Positions 38,174 to 47,499 of a stretch of DNA of 49,333 nucleotides are shown here, piece after piece (the stretch's first letter is position 1; every line of letters begins with the position of its first letter). The notes beneath the pieces were generated by a model. The model was not told the DNA's origin. It saw only the letters and a list, made by a program, of their open reading frames with translations, and searched no databases. The stretch covers positions 1 to 49,333 of the forward strand of contig JAFZZM010000038.1 of NCBI GenBank assembly GCA_017615755.1, in the 5' to 3' direction. The translations under genes and the position numbers were made by a program. This DNA is from Clostridiales bacterium (GTDB lineage Bacteria; Bacillota; Clostridia; Saccharofermentanales; Saccharofermentanaceae).

Positions 38174-39819
38174 GCGGCAAGTGCCAGACAGGAAAGAGCG
38201 GACAGGAGACTTCCGATAGTACTTCCGGGTGCCTGATAGCGGAAAAACACATAGTAGTTTCCGGCTGAAACAGGCGCAGCAAGAAGTGCTCCCTCATAGG
38301 AAGTGACAGTACTTCTGACACCATTAAGATAGACCGTCCAGCCCTTTTCGTAAGGGATGTTGGTCAGGATCAGGGAGTCGGAAGCAGGGAGAATATTTGC
38401 GGAAAGACCGTCATGCGAGAGGCTCCGGTCAATGACGCCGAAGTTTGCGCTCTCTGTATACCGGCTCCAGTCGAAGGTGTTGAGATAGCCGAAGCTGACC
38501 TGTACTTCTTCGAGGTCTTCCGGAGTTGTGCTGACAAGTTCGAGAGACAGGATCTGACCGGCATTGAAGGTTCCCAGACGGATCAGGACAGATTTGCGGC
38601 TGTAGCTGATGGTCCCGACGGAATTGCCGTTCAGACGGACATCGACCGGATGGGACAGATGGGGCAGTTTGATTGCTGCGTAAAGCGGATCCGAAAAGAG
38701 AGTGGATACGGAGAAGCGGGCATGCTGTGTATCGGTAAATTCCGGTGTCGTCGTTGCCATTGTGGAAGTCTGGAACGGGATACTGGGAAGATAGGGCCAG
38801 AGTGAATAGATCCATTCATTCAGCAGATCGAAATGGTCGGAATAGCTTCCGTCCACGGAGAAGGCTCCGGCGTTCTGTCCTACCAGTACAAGCGAACCGT
38901 TGTTTCCGAAAAGCAATTCGGTAATCGGCGAGGAGAAGCTTATCTCGGTTTTATCGGATGGTGTGTCTGAGCCGATCGTTTGAAGGAACGAGGAAGCAGG
39001 CGCCTGATCTTTCAGGACGTAAGGGATCTGCATAAGCTGTGGGATCAGTATGATCCCGGAAAGTCCGATAGAAAGGAGGACGTGCACACTGAGTCGGAGA
39101 CATGTACGAGACAGGCTGTTGTCCTTGCTCTTTCTGGCAAAGTATACCAGTCCGCCGATCAGGATCGGGAACAGCAGCAGGGCAAGAATGACGTTGGATG
39201 TCAGATATAGAAAGAGAGACAGCAGCAGGGAAAATGAAATGACGGGACGCGACTGACGGACCGCCTTTCCGGCAAGATAGAGCGCAAGAGGAAGCATGGC
39301 ATAAGCGCTGCTTACCGGAAGATGCAGGAAATACGAAAGGGAGAAGGTGAGACCTGTATAGAGCAAGGAGAAAAGGAGGACCAGGGAAAGCGTATTCTTT
39401 TTCAGAAGCACACTGAGAAGCTTCGAAAAGCAATATGCTGCGAGCCCAAGGCGAAATGCGGAAAGGACGAGGACGGCCTGTGGAAAGACGGTTTCCGGAA
39501 GTAAGCCGGATGGAATCGTAAGCAGGCCGCCGAACCCGTTCAGGGCCAGTCGGGGAAGGCTTATGCCCAGCCCCGATGCAAAAGAATAACTGCTGAATTC
39601 AGCATGCAGGAGTTTGTCCCGGAAGACGGAACAAGCAGATATCTCGTCTGCGGCAAAACAGGTGTTTGCATTAGAAAACAACGGGGAGACGATAAAGATG
39701 ATCAGCCACAAAAGGAAGAGGATCGTTGCAGAAAGAAGAGGAAAACTTCGTTCTGACGCGAACAGATCCTTTACAATCGTGCGGGCATGCCTGGGTTGTG
39801 ATGTTTGTTTTTCCGACAT
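38107..39819 (-). CDS. YfhO-like membrane protein
   Basis: A 570-residue membrane protein with about nine hydrophobic segments in the first 260 residues and a C-terminal outer domain that ends in NIPYEKGWTVYLNG, the YfhO signature, then a final membrane segment. YfhO proteins are GT-C-fold relatives thought to add sugars to lipoteichoic or other envelope polymers. It is much shorter than the usual ~850 residues; the missing length seems to fall between the membrane and outer parts. Confidence 0.75.
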   Translation of the reverse strand: MSEKQTSQPRHARTIVKDLFASERSFPLLSATILFLLWLIIFIVSPLFSNANTCFAADEISACSVFRDKLLHAEFSSYSFASGLGISLPRLALNGFGGLLTIPSGLLPETVFPQAVLVLSAFRLGLAAYCFSKLLSVLLKKNTLSLVLLFSLLYTGLTFSLSYFLHLPVSSAYAMLPLALYLAGKAVRQSRPVISFSLLLSLFLYLTSNVILALLLFPILIGGLVYFARKSKDNSLSRTCLRLSVHVLLSIGLSGIILIPQLMQIPYVLKDQAPASSFLQTIGSDTPSDKTEISFSSPITELLFGNNGSLVLVGQNAGAFSVDGSYSDHFDLLNEWIYSLWPYLPSIPFQTSTMATTTPEFTDTQHARFSVSTLFSDPLYAAIKLPHLSHPVDVRLNGNSVGTISYSRKSVLIRLGTFNAGQILSLELVSTTPEDLEEVQVSFGYLNTFDWSRYTESANFGVIDRSLSHDGLSANILPASDSLILTNIPYEKGWTVYLNGVRSTVTSYEGALLAAPVSAGNYYVFFRYQAPGSTIGSLLSALSCLALAAYSFFGSSPKRSSIKSQKIESK

Positions 39820-39880
39820 GATCCTTCCTCATTCCCCGATGGTGAAAAGTTGGTCTTGCTCTCTATGATAGCACAGAAAG

Positions 39881-39909
39881 TTGAAATACTCGGCTAAATC
39901 TGTTATATT
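39881..39909 (+). promoter_or_regulatory. promoter of the CNNM/CorC gene
   Basis: TTGAAA (39881-39886), a 17-bp spacer and TATATT (39904-39909) with an extended TG. It lies 81 bp before the GTG start. Confidence 0.7.
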
Positions 39910-39989
39910 CGTCTTTAATATATTCATTCGTTAGTGCACGAGGTTTATGCGGTATAACCCGCAGAACATAGGGAAGGAAAGGAACGAAA

Positions 39990-41333
39990 GTGCCTGAAGA
40001 CAGTATAGGTGCGATATTACTCGACCTAGCCATAGTATTTATGTTTATTCTGATCAACGCCTTTTTCTCGGCTGCCGAGATGGCGGTGATCTCTCTCAAT
40101 GATGCCAAAGTCAAGAAACAGGCAGAAGACGGCAATAAGAAAGCCAAGAAGATCCTGAAGTTTATCGAAAATCCGGCGCAGTTTCTGGCGACGATCCAGG
40201 TCGGCGTAACACTCGCGGGCTTCTTATCGAGTGCTTTTGCCGCAGATAAATTCTCCGGCAGACTGACATATTTACTTGATCCGAACGGAAAGTTTTCTTT
40301 CCTTGGTACGGTCTGTACGGTACTCGTTACCTTGATCCTGTCTTATTTCTCATTGGTGCTGGGCGAGCTGGTACCGAAGCGTATCGCGCAGAATAACGCA
40401 GAAAAACTGGCATTCCGTTCCTCTTCGATCGTCCGTGCTTTCGGTACGGTCATGAAACCGTTCGTGCGCTTCCTGACGCTTTCCACCAATGCAGTGCTCC
40501 GACTTCTTCACATCGATCCCGAGGTCAAGGAGACCAACGTTACCGAGGAAGAGATCCGCATGATGGTCGACGTCGGTTCGGAAGAGGGTTCCATCGAGGA
40601 TGCGGAAAAGCAGATGATCCAGAACATCTTCGAGTTCAACGACAAGGATGTCGTGGAGATCATGACACACAGAAAGAAGATCGTGGCCCTGCCGATCGAT
40701 GCGACTTACGAAGAAGTCATGGATGTGGCCAGAAACGAGAAATACACGCGTATTCCGATCTATAAGGAAACGATCGACGAGATCGTCGGTATCCTGCACA
40801 TCAAGGACCTGCTGGGCATTACGAATGAAGACGGCAAGTTTACGCTGGAAACGATCATGCGGCCGCCGCTTTTTGTACATGAGACGAAGAAGATCTCGGA
40901 CCTTTTCCATGAGATGAAAAAGGGTAAGATGCAGCTGGCGGTCATCGTTGACGAATATGGCGGAACGATGGGTATTGCGACTATTGAGGATATGCTCGAA
41001 GAGATCGTAGGTAATATCACGGACGAGTTCGACGAAGAAGAGCCGGAACTGCTGAAGATGAATGACGGCGGATTCCTCGTAAAGGGCGATATGACCTTAA
41101 GTGACCTTGAAGAGGCCATCGGCGTGGATCTCGTAAGCGATGACTACGATACGATCGCGGGTCTGACACTGAGTCTTCTCGATAGAGTTCCGGATCACGG
41201 AGAAACGCCGGAAGTGCAGTATAAGAACGTCACGATCAAGGTCATCCAGGTCGAAGAAAACTGGATCTCAAAACTGCTCCTCCACGTCATTCCTGTGGAA
41301 GAGAACGAAGATGAGGAGAAAGAGGAAGAGTAA
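39990..41333 (+). CDS. CNNM/HlyC-CorC family membrane protein
   Basis: A 447-residue protein: an N-terminal DUF21/CNNM membrane domain (about 1-195, with NAFFSAAEMAVISLND), a pair of CBS domains (about 205-330; MTHRKKIVALPIDATYEEVM, then IYKETIDEIVGILHIKDLLG) and a C-terminal CorC_HlyC domain (GGFLVKGDMTLSDLEEAIGV). Relatives export Mg2+ or resist cobalt. GTG start after GGAAGGAAAGGAAC. The C-terminus is very acidic. Confidence 0.92.
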   Translation: MPEDSIGAILLDLAIVFMFILINAFFSAAEMAVISLNDAKVKKQAEDGNKKAKKILKFIENPAQFLATIQVGVTLAGFLSSAFAADKFSGRLTYLLDPNGKFSFLGTVCTVLVTLILSYFSLVLGELVPKRIAQNNAEKLAFRSSSIVRAFGTVMKPFVRFLTLSTNAVLRLLHIDPEVKETNVTEEEIRMMVDVGSEEGSIEDAEKQMIQNIFEFNDKDVVEIMTHRKKIVALPIDATYEEVMDVARNEKYTRIPIYKETIDEIVGILHIKDLLGITNEDGKFTLETIMRPPLFVHETKKISDLFHEMKKGKMQLAVIVDEYGGTMGIATIEDMLEEIVGNITDEFDEEEPELLKMNDGGFLVKGDMTLSDLEEAIGVDLVSDDYDTIAGLTLSLLDRVPDHGETPEVQYKNVTIKVIQVEENWISKLLLHVIPVEENEDEEKEEE

Positions 41334-41366
41334 TCCAGACTGCTGATTTTTCTTAGGAAGAACTGC

Positions 41367-42212
41367 TTATTTCGTAAAAGCAAAATACAGAACCACGACT
41401 ACACCGAGTGCAACACGGTACCAACCGAAGACTTTGTAGTCGTGTTTTTTTACGTAACTCAGAAGGGCACGCAGCACGAACATGGAAACGCCAAAAGCGA
41501 TGAGGCAGCCGACCAGAAGGACGAGGATCTCAGTCGTGGTGAATGCAAAACCGAACTTCAGGAGCTTGATGAAGCTTAAGCCGAACATGACCGGAACAGC
41601 CATGAAGAACGTGAACTCCGCGGCAGCGACACGGGATATGCCGATGGCAAGGGAGCCGATGATGGTCGATCCGGAACGGGATGTGCCCGGGATGAGGGAG
41701 AGGCACTGGAACAGGCCGATGATCAGGGCGTCTTTGAAAGACAGGTCGTCGACGGAATCAACCCTGGGGAGCTTTCCTTTGCGGTTCTGCTCGACAATGA
41801 TCAAGAGGAGACCATAGACGGCCAGAGCGGTGCCGATTACGAAGGGAGTCTGCAGGTGCGCCTCCACATAATCGTCGAATAACAATGTTACAATTACGCC
41901 CGGAATGCAGGCTACTACGACTTTGAACCACATCATGAAGATGCTGCTCTTCAGATAGACTTTCTTGCCGGCCATGCCTGGCTGCTCTGCATAGCCGAAA
42001 GGCCACAGGCGCTTCCAGAAGGTCACGACGACAGCCATGATGGCACCAAGCTGGATCACGACGAAGAACATATTCTTGAATTCTTCGCTCTGTGCGAGGG
42101 GAAGGATCGCATCGATCAGGAGCATATGTGCTGTACTGCTGATCGGGAGCCATTCGGTGATGCCCTCCACGATACCGATGATAATCAGTTTTATCCATTC
42201 AAATGCTGTCAT
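41367..42212 (-). CDS. uppP: undecaprenyl-diphosphatase
   Basis: UppP (BacA) removes a phosphate from undecaprenyl diphosphate to recycle the lipid carrier of wall synthesis; it also confers bacitracin tolerance. The 281-residue membrane protein has the two motifs GIVEGITEWLPISSTAH (residues 13-29) and LIPGTSRSGSTIIG. It converges on the CNNM gene with a 33-bp gap in which no terminator was recognised. Confidence 0.95.
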   Translation of the reverse strand: MTAFEWIKLIIIGIVEGITEWLPISSTAHMLLIDAILPLAQSEEFKNMFFVVIQLGAIMAVVVTFWKRLWPFGYAEQPGMAGKKVYLKSSIFMMWFKVVVACIPGVIVTLLFDDYVEAHLQTPFVIGTALAVYGLLLIIVEQNRKGKLPRVDSVDDLSFKDALIIGLFQCLSLIPGTSRSGSTIIGSLAIGISRVAAAEFTFFMAVPVMFGLSFIKLLKFGFAFTTTEILVLLVGCLIAFGVSMFVLRALLSYVKKHDYKVFGWYRVALGVVVVLYFAFTK

Positions 42213-42296
42213 TTTTCCGCCACCTTTGGTAATATGGTCTCCAGTATATCACAACAGGTTCGTTTGGACGAATGACCAAGAGGGGGAGAGCATCAC

Positions 42297-43145
42297 TTGA
42301 AGAACCGGATCCAGTACGCCATAACTTTTATCGTATTTTTCCTGACCGAAGTGGCCATTGCCAAGTGGGGAACAGGGTTTGTGAGAAGTTATGTCGGGGA
42401 TATCCTTGTCATTCCGACGATCTATTTCTTCCTTCGCGCAACTATCTTTGCCAAAGACGGGATCTTCTCGGTCTATGTTCTTCCGTTTCTGACCTATGCC
42501 CTCGGCTGGATCGCCGAAGTACTGCAGGCATTCCACTTTGCGGATAAGGTGGGGATCAGCAAGGACTCGCCGGTCGGCATCGTGCTAGGCGGAGTTTTCG
42601 ACCTTCGTGACGGCCTTTGCTATCTCCTGGGTCTTTTTCTGATCGGCCTGTATCTCGCGGTCGAGAGCCACTGGAAAGAGGACCGCCGCTGGTACTATCC
42701 TCTGGCCGTTTTTATCCACTGGACGTGGGGCCATGCCCAGACCATGCTCGGTTTCTGCATATATCTTTGGTACATAAAATCCCCGCACAGATATTACCGT
42801 GGCGTCGTCCGTACTGTCTGGCCGTCATCGGCAGGTTTGTCCTTAGGAATGTTTATCTTTACGCCAAAAGAACCTTCTCCGGATGACAAGAGTCTGAGCG
42901 CGCAGGGTGACCGGGAGTATTGCGAGAGAGTCGCGGTTCATGAATACGGTCACACGATCCAGTCTTTACTGCTTGGACCATTCTATCTTCTCGTCATCGG
43001 TATTCCGTCCGTCTGCTGGGCAGGTCTACCGAAATGCCAGAAGATCCGTCGCGACAAGCATATCCCTTACACGAGATTCTATTGCGAAAAGTGGGCTTCC
43101 CACTGGGGCGAGAAGGTAACAAAGGATAAGGCAGACTGGAACTGA
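42297..43145 (+). CDS. DUF2809-like membrane protein with C-terminal HEYGH motif
   Basis: A 282-residue protein. The N-terminal half has about four hydrophobic segments and DUF2809-like patterns (YVGDILVIPTIYFFLR at 32-47 and GGVFDLRDGLCYLLG at 98-112). The C-terminal part contains HEYGH (215-219), a zinc-protease-type HExxH, then a hydrophobic segment and E264 in CEKWASHWG that could be the third metal ligand. A role as membrane peptidase is possible but not shown. Start is TTG after GGGGGAGAG. This combination was not recognised as a known architecture. Confidence 0.65.
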   Translation: MKNRIQYAITFIVFFLTEVAIAKWGTGFVRSYVGDILVIPTIYFFLRATIFAKDGIFSVYVLPFLTYALGWIAEVLQAFHFADKVGISKDSPVGIVLGGVFDLRDGLCYLLGLFLIGLYLAVESHWKEDRRWYYPLAVFIHWTWGHAQTMLGFCIYLWYIKSPHRYYRGVVRTVWPSSAGLSLGMFIFTPKEPSPDDKSLSAQGDREYCERVAVHEYGHTIQSLLLGPFYLLVIGIPSVCWAGLPKCQKIRRDKHIPYTRFYCEKWASHWGEKVTKDKADWN

Positions 43146-43223
43146 GAACCTGAACTTGACCTAGAGGATCTCCGGTCTTTCATTTCGTGTCACATCCATA
43201 ACGGCAAAAAAGTCTGAAAACAA

Positions 43224-43259
43224 GCACAATTTTGTGCATATTAAGAATATAAATATACA
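43224..43259 (+). promoter_or_regulatory. guaA promoter with overlapping palindrome
   Basis: TTGTGC (43232-43237), a 16-bp spacer and TATACA (43254-43259). The -35 is the right arm of the inverted repeat GCACAA-TT-TTGTGC (43224-43237), so a repressor bound there would block transcription. No purine riboswitch was recognised in the leader. Confidence 0.5.
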
Positions 43260-43320
43260 GTGCTTTTGGAGTATTATATCGGCATAAGATTTCCATATAG
43301 TTTCCAGGGGAGGCGCCGCC

Positions 43321-44862
43321 ATGCAGAATGAAATGATCCTTATCCTCGATTTCGGTGGTCAGTATAACCAGCTGATCGCAAGAAGAGTCCGTGAACTGAA
43401 TGTTTACTGCGAAGTCCATCCGTACAACATGCCGATCGAGAAGATCCGTGAGATGGCTCCGAAGGGCATCATCTTCACCGGTGGTCCGAGCAATGTCACA
43501 GATGACGATGCGCCCCGTTGCGAGAAAGAGATCTTCGAGCTGGGTATCCCGGTCCTCGGTATCTGTTACGGCGCACAACTGATGAATTACCTTCTCGGCG
43601 GCAAGGTCGCCACAGCCCCTGTAAGAGAATATGGTCACACGGAAGTGGATGTCGATAATGAGACTGCACTTTTCCGTCATGTTGCTTCGAAGACTGTCTG
43701 CTGGATGAGCCACACAGTTTATATCGCAGAAGCTGCTCCGGGATTCACCGTTACGGCTACTACCAAGGTCTGCCCTGTCGCTGCGGCCCAGAATGTGGAG
43801 AAAGGACTCTATTGTGTCCAGTTCCATCCGGAAGTTTCCCATACTGTGGAAGGCAATAAGATGCTCGAGAACTTCCTCAAGCGTGTCTGCAAATGTAAGT
43901 GCGACTGGAAAATGGATTCTTTCGTTGAGACATCGATCCGAGAGATCCGTGAGAAAGTCGGTTCCGGTAAAGTCCTCTGTGCACTGTCCGGCGGTGTTGA
44001 CTCTTCTGTTGCCGCAGTCCTCCTCAGTAAGGCTGTCGGTAAGCAGCTGACCTGCGTATTTGTTGACCATGGTCTCCTCCGTAAGAACGAGGGTGACGAG
44101 GTGGAAGCAGTATTCGGACCGGAGGGCCCGTATGACCTGAACTTCATCCGCGTTAATGCCCAGGAGCGTTTCTATAGCAAGCTTGCTGGTGTAACAGAGC
44201 CGGAAAGAAAGAGAAAGATCATTGGTGAAGAATTCATCCGTGTATTCGAAGAAGAGGCCAAGAAGATCGGCGCTGTCGACTTCCTGGTACAGGGTACCAT
44301 CTATCCGGACGTTATTGAATCCGGTCTTGGCAAGAGCGCGGTCATCAAGTCCCACCACAACGTTGGCGGACTTCCGGATTGCGTAGATTTCAAGGAGATC
44401 ATCGAGCCGCTGCGTCTGCTCTTTAAGGATGAAGTTAGAAAAGCAGGTCTCGAACTGGGTATTCCGGAGAACCTTGTTTTCCGTCAGCCATTCCCGGGTC
44501 CGGGTCTGGCGATCCGTATCATTGGCGAGGTTACCGCAGAGAAGGTCCGCCTTGTGCAGGACGCTGACGCGATTTTCCGTCAGGAGATGGCAAAAGCCGG
44601 CCTCGACAGAAATGCCAATCAGTACTTCGCAGCACTCACCAATATGCGCTCCGTCGGCTGCATGGGCGATGAGAGAACTTACGACTATGCCTGTGTCATC
44701 CGCGCTGTTACGACGACGGACTTCATGACCGCCGAATTCGCCGAGCTCCCCTGGAGCCTCATCGGTCGGGTTTCCTCCCGAATCGTAAACGAAGTGAAGG
44801 GCATCAACCGAGTCCTCTACGACTGCACAGGAAAGCCACCGGCCACGATTGAACTCGAATAA
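43321..44862 (+). CDS. guaA: GMP synthase (glutamine-hydrolysing)
   Basis: Converts XMP to GMP with ATP and glutamine. The 513-residue enzyme has the class I amidotransferase triad C82 ([11 protein letters not shown]) and H169/E171 (FHPEVSH), the ATP pyrophosphatase P-loop SGGVDSS (223-229) and the conserved C-terminal [17 protein letters not shown] precedes the ATG by 8 bp. The last codons form the left repeat of the downstream mobile element. Confidence 0.98.
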   Translation: MQNEMILILDFGGQYNQLIARRVRELNVYCEVHPYNMPIEKIREMAPKGIIFTGGPSNVTDDDAPRCEKEIFELGIPVLGICYGAQLMNYLLGGKVATAPVREYGHTEVDVDNETALFRHVASKTVCWMSHTVYIAEAAPGFTVTATTKVCPVAAAQNVEKGLYCVQFHPEVSHTVEGNKMLENFLKRVCKCKCDWKMDSFVETSIREIREKVGSGKVLCALSGGVDSSVAAVLLSKAVGKQLTCVFVDHGLLRKNEGDEVEAVFGPEGPYDLNFIRVNAQERFYSKLAGVTEPERKRKIIGEEFIRVFEEEAKKIGAVDFLVQGTIYPDVIESGLGKSAVIKSHHNVGGLPDCVDFKEIIEPLRLLFKDEVRKAGLELGIPENLVFRQPFPGPGLAIRIIGEVTAEKVRLVQDADAIFRQEMAKAGLDRNANQYFAALTNMRSVGCMGDERTYDYACVIRAVTTTDFMTAEFAELPWSLIGRVSSRIVNEVKGINRVLYDCTGKPPATIELE

Positions 44863-44863
44863 T
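44851..44863 (+). repeat. left core repeat (guaA 3' end)
   Basis: GAACTCGAATAAT, covering the last two codons and stop of guaA. Identical to 48900-48912. Confidence 0.65.
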
Positions 44864-44875
44864 GAAAAAAACGCT

Positions 44876-44908
44876 GAAACGCCCTGGAAACAGGGCGTTT
44901 CATTTTTC
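44876..44908 (+). terminator. guaA terminator
   Basis: 11-bp stem GAAACGCCCTG / CAGGGCGTTTC with a GAAA tetraloop, then ATTTTTC. A strong intrinsic terminator that lies just inside the element's left edge. Confidence 0.93.
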
Positions 44909-44910
44909 TT

Positions 44911-44940
44911 CGCCAACATTTCGCCAACAAAATGCCAACA
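44911..44940 (+). repeat. left arm-type direct repeats
   Basis: CGCCAACA (44911-44918), CGCCAACA (44922-44929) and TGCCAACA (44933-44940), three units at exact 11-bp spacing. The last two with flanks match 48776-48799 at 22 of 24 positions. Confidence 0.65.
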
Positions 44941-44957
44941 AATATCGCCATAGATAT

Positions 44958-44987
44958 TGTCACCTTTTTTCTCTTTTGGCCGTCTAA
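44958..44987 (+). promoter_or_regulatory. ECF-type promoter of the second sigma operon
   Basis: TGTCACC (44958-44964), a 16-bp spacer and CGTCTAA (44981-44987), the form of ECF sigma promoters. It is 51 bp before the sigma start and suggests autoregulation. Confidence 0.6.
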
Positions 44988-45038
44988 TGAGTAGAATAGA
45001 AGAGGAACGATACTTTTGTTCTTCGGGAGGCCGGCCGT

Positions 45039-45521
45039 TTGGATCTAGAACGAATCGTAAATGAATATGGCGATGCGCTGCTTCGCATGTGTTTCTTGTA
45101 TCTTAAGGATCATGCGATAGCAGAGGATGCGGTTCAGGAAACGTTTCTGCGGGCATTCCGTCACCAAGATGGTTTTCGGGGGGAATCGTCGGTCAAAACA
45201 TGGATCACGCGTATAGCCATCAATGTCTGCAAGGACATGCTGACGGATCCGTGGGCGAGACATCGGTCAGATGGGGAACTTCCGGTCGAGGCCACACCTG
45301 AACCGTCATTTTCTTCGGAGGATCGTTATGTAATCTCCGGGAAGATCGCAAATCTTCCTCCGAAGTACAAAGAGGTCATTCTTCTTCACTATTATCAGGA
45401 ACTGAAACTTAGCGAGATTGCGGAGATCCTTGGTGAGTCGGAGGCAACGATTAAGACACGTCTGAAACGGGCGAGAGATATGCTTCGCTCGGAACTCAAG
45501 GGGGTGTTTGATGATGAATGA
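45039..45521 (+). CDS. ECF-type RNA polymerase sigma factor (guaA element)
   Basis: A 160-residue SigW-like factor. Region 2 includes FLYLKDHAIAEDAVQETFLR and WITRIAINVCKDML; region 4 includes LPPKYKEVILLHYYQELKLS and EILGESEATIKTRLKRARDM. Start is TTG eight bases after GGGAGG. Its stop lies inside the start of the next gene, so they are coupled. It probably transcribes its own operon from the promoter at 44958-44987. Confidence 0.92.
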   Translation: MDLERIVNEYGDALLRMCFLYLKDHAIAEDAVQETFLRAFRHQDGFRGESSVKTWITRIAINVCKDMLTDPWARHRSDGELPVEATPEPSFSSEDRYVISGKIANLPPKYKEVILLHYYQELKLSEIAEILGESEATIKTRLKRARDMLRSELKGVFDDE

Positions 45522-46491
45522 TCTGAGAAGGAAAATAGATGAAGAATTAAGAGACGTCCGTCTTTCGGAGAACTTGAAAGCGCGGATACTGGAGCAGGCA
45601 GGAACGGATGGCAGCCTTGGGGGACAGACTAGAGGTGCGAACAGTTACAAGTCAGGTGAACCAAGAAAAAAGGATGCTATAGAGAAGAATCCGCTCGAAA
45701 AACACTGTGAAAAGTCCGGATGGAGATGGTTTTTGACAGCTGCGGTTATTTGCCTCCTCGTCATGATGATCCCTGTGACCATATTTGCAGTCACGAGTCT
45801 TTATAAGATTTCATTCAGGAAAGACGAGAATCGGGAAGGTTCGCTTACCGTGGTGATAGAGAAGGAAAAGACATCGTCAGAAATGAGTACAAGTATCGAA
45901 TCGGCAGAAGAATCGGCTACTATTATCTGGAATACCATCATCGAAGTTCAAGAGATTCCAGATGGATCGTTCAGATATTATCCAAGAAAAGAAGCATGGA
46001 TCAAAGAAGGCGACCAGAAGAAGAGGATCGATATCGATCAGTCAGAACAAACCTTCTATTTTCTGTCTTTTACATACATGCCGGAAGGAATCAGAAGGAG
46101 TCTGGAAGAACCGCAGAAATACGAGACGGCAACAGGCGAAATCGCTATTACGCCAATTCTGATTATCCTTAATGAAGATCAAAAATGGGAAATCCCATAC
46201 TTAACGGGGAAAGAGGCAAAAGCATTTGAAGTTAATGGTCACAGTGCTTTTGCCGTATACAAAGAAAACGGGAAAGGATTCTGTGAGATTGGAATGGTGC
46301 TCAAAGACAGAAATCTTCTGCTCGATATGTTTGTCGGAAGCGAAATCAGCGAGGAGGAAATCGAAAAGATTCTTGCCGGCGTCGTGGTGGAGGAGAAACC
46401 ATACTGCGAAGCAGGCTTTTCCGAGATACCGGCTACAGTCAAGACTTATGAAGAGTTTGTGAAATTGTGGGGAGGCGAAAACCATGAATAA
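45511..46491 (+). CDS. membrane anti-sigma-like protein
   Basis: A 326-residue protein with a cytosolic part (1-70, charged, with NLKARILEQA), one membrane segment (73-97, FLTAAVICLLVMMIPVTIFA) and an outer domain (about 130-326) that resembles DUF4367-type sensor domains. It overlaps the sigma gene by 11 bp, the usual sigma/anti-sigma order. The outer domain has ITPILIILNE and EVNGHSAFAVYKENG, which recur in altered form in the lipoprotein encoded next. The start could be ATG 45511 or 45514. Confidence 0.75.
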   Translation: MMNDLRRKIDEELRDVRLSENLKARILEQAGTDGSLGGQTRGANSYKSGEPRKKDAIEKNPLEKHCEKSGWRWFLTAAVICLLVMMIPVTIFAVTSLYKISFRKDENREGSLTVVIEKEKTSSEMSTSIESAEESATIIWNTIIEVQEIPDGSFRYYPRKEAWIKEGDQKKRIDIDQSEQTFYFLSFTYMPEGIRRSLEEPQKYETATGEIAITPILIILNEDQKWEIPYLTGKEAKAFEVNGHSAFAVYKENGKGFCEIGMVLKDRNLLLDMFVGSEISEEEIEKILAGVVVEEKPYCEAGFSEIPATVKTYEEFVKLWGGENHE

Positions 46492-47341
46492 GAACGGAAA
46501 AAGAAAACTGGCAGTTATGATTATAATGTCTATATTTGTTTCGGCCTGTTCGAAACAAATGAATGAGAATTCTTCCGTAACAGAAAACCATTCGGAAAGA
46601 GAGACTCAGACCTCTGTCAGTGTGAAGGATGACGTGGAAACCATTATGTCAGAAAAAAACAGCGAGGAAAGATCCGTATACTTTTTCCTGAGGGGGAATG
46701 AATCGGCCGGGCCCAAGCTCAGCGTAGAAAAGAGGATGGATCTGATACAGTATACTTTTGTGTTATATACACCGGCAGAAGATGACACGAAAAACGAGGG
46801 GCGAAGAAGCCAGAAAAGCGTTACAGAGGTTTTCGAGAAAGACGGAGAAACACAGTATGTTATGACATACAAAGATGGATCCCGAATAGATATACCGCCT
46901 GCGCATTTAGAATTAGGATACTTTCCTGATGGCGTAAAAAGAGACCCGGGAGATACAAGCAAATACGAGAAAGAGGGAGAAAACCTTGGTATTTCACCAA
47001 TGCTTATTATGTTGGACCAGGGGGGTATGCTTGCTTTCCCTGTGGAGAAAGCGGAACGCTATGAAATCGTGGATGTGAACGGGAAACCCGGCTATATCAT
47101 GTTTAAGCCGGAAGGTTTTTCCTACGACAAGGAAGTCGGGATCTTCTTTGATGATCTGGACTATCTTCTTGTGATGTATCTCGGAAGTGATTTTTCATAT
47201 GAAGAAGTGTTGAAAATCATGGCCGAAGCCAATGTTTCCATGGGAGTTAGTGATGTGTTTCCCACACCCTTATACACATATGCGGATTACATAAGTATGC
47301 ATGTTAGCGATCAGGATCTGGCCGAGGATTGGGATAAGTGA
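46484..47341 (+). CDS. lipoprotein related to the anti-sigma outer domain
   Basis: A 285-residue lipoprotein: signal peptide MNKNGKRKLAVMIIMSIFVS with lipobox VSAC. Its outer domain parallels the preceding protein: ISPMLIMLDQ with ITPILIILNE, DVNGKPGYIMFKPEG with EVNGHSAFAVYKENG, and VMYLGSDFSYEEVLKIM with DMFVGSEISEEEIEKIL. So the two likely arose by duplication. It overlaps the anti-sigma gene by 8 bp. It may compete for or report the same signal. Confidence 0.72.
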   Translation: MNKNGKRKLAVMIIMSIFVSACSKQMNENSSVTENHSERETQTSVSVKDDVETIMSEKNSEERSVYFFLRGNESAGPKLSVEKRMDLIQYTFVLYTPAEDDTKNEGRRSQKSVTEVFEKDGETQYVMTYKDGSRIDIPPAHLELGYFPDGVKRDPGDTSKYEKEGENLGISPMLIMLDQGGMLAFPVEKAERYEIVDVNGKPGYIMFKPEGFSYDKEVGIFFDDLDYLLVMYLGSDFSYEEVLKIMAEANVSMGVSDVFPTPLYTYADYISMHVSDQDLAEDWDK

Positions 47342-47441
47342 TATAGGCACCGCTGGATGTCTTGTGACTTTTTATCCTGCTGTTTTTGTTCCAAATGCTC
47401 TGTGTGAAAACAATCATAAATTCGATCGTAAAAAAATACAA

Positions 47442-47470
47442 TTGATTTTGCGACTGAATACAAGTATAAT
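47442..47470 (+). promoter_or_regulatory. promoter of the AlbA_2 gene
   Basis: TTGATT (47442-47447), 17-bp spacer, TATAAT (47465-47470), 29 bp before the ATG. Confidence 0.7.
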
Positions 47471-47499
47471 TCAATCAAAACGGATAGGTGATTATTCAT

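Noticed and set aside
43146..43320. Possible purine riboswitch before guaA
   Set aside because: The leader after the likely start is short and lacks the conserved three-way-junction sequences.
43180..44919. 579-codon open frame on the minus strand opposite guaA
   Set aside because: It is fully antisense to a clear guaA gene, has no recognisable domain and its length follows from guaA codon use.
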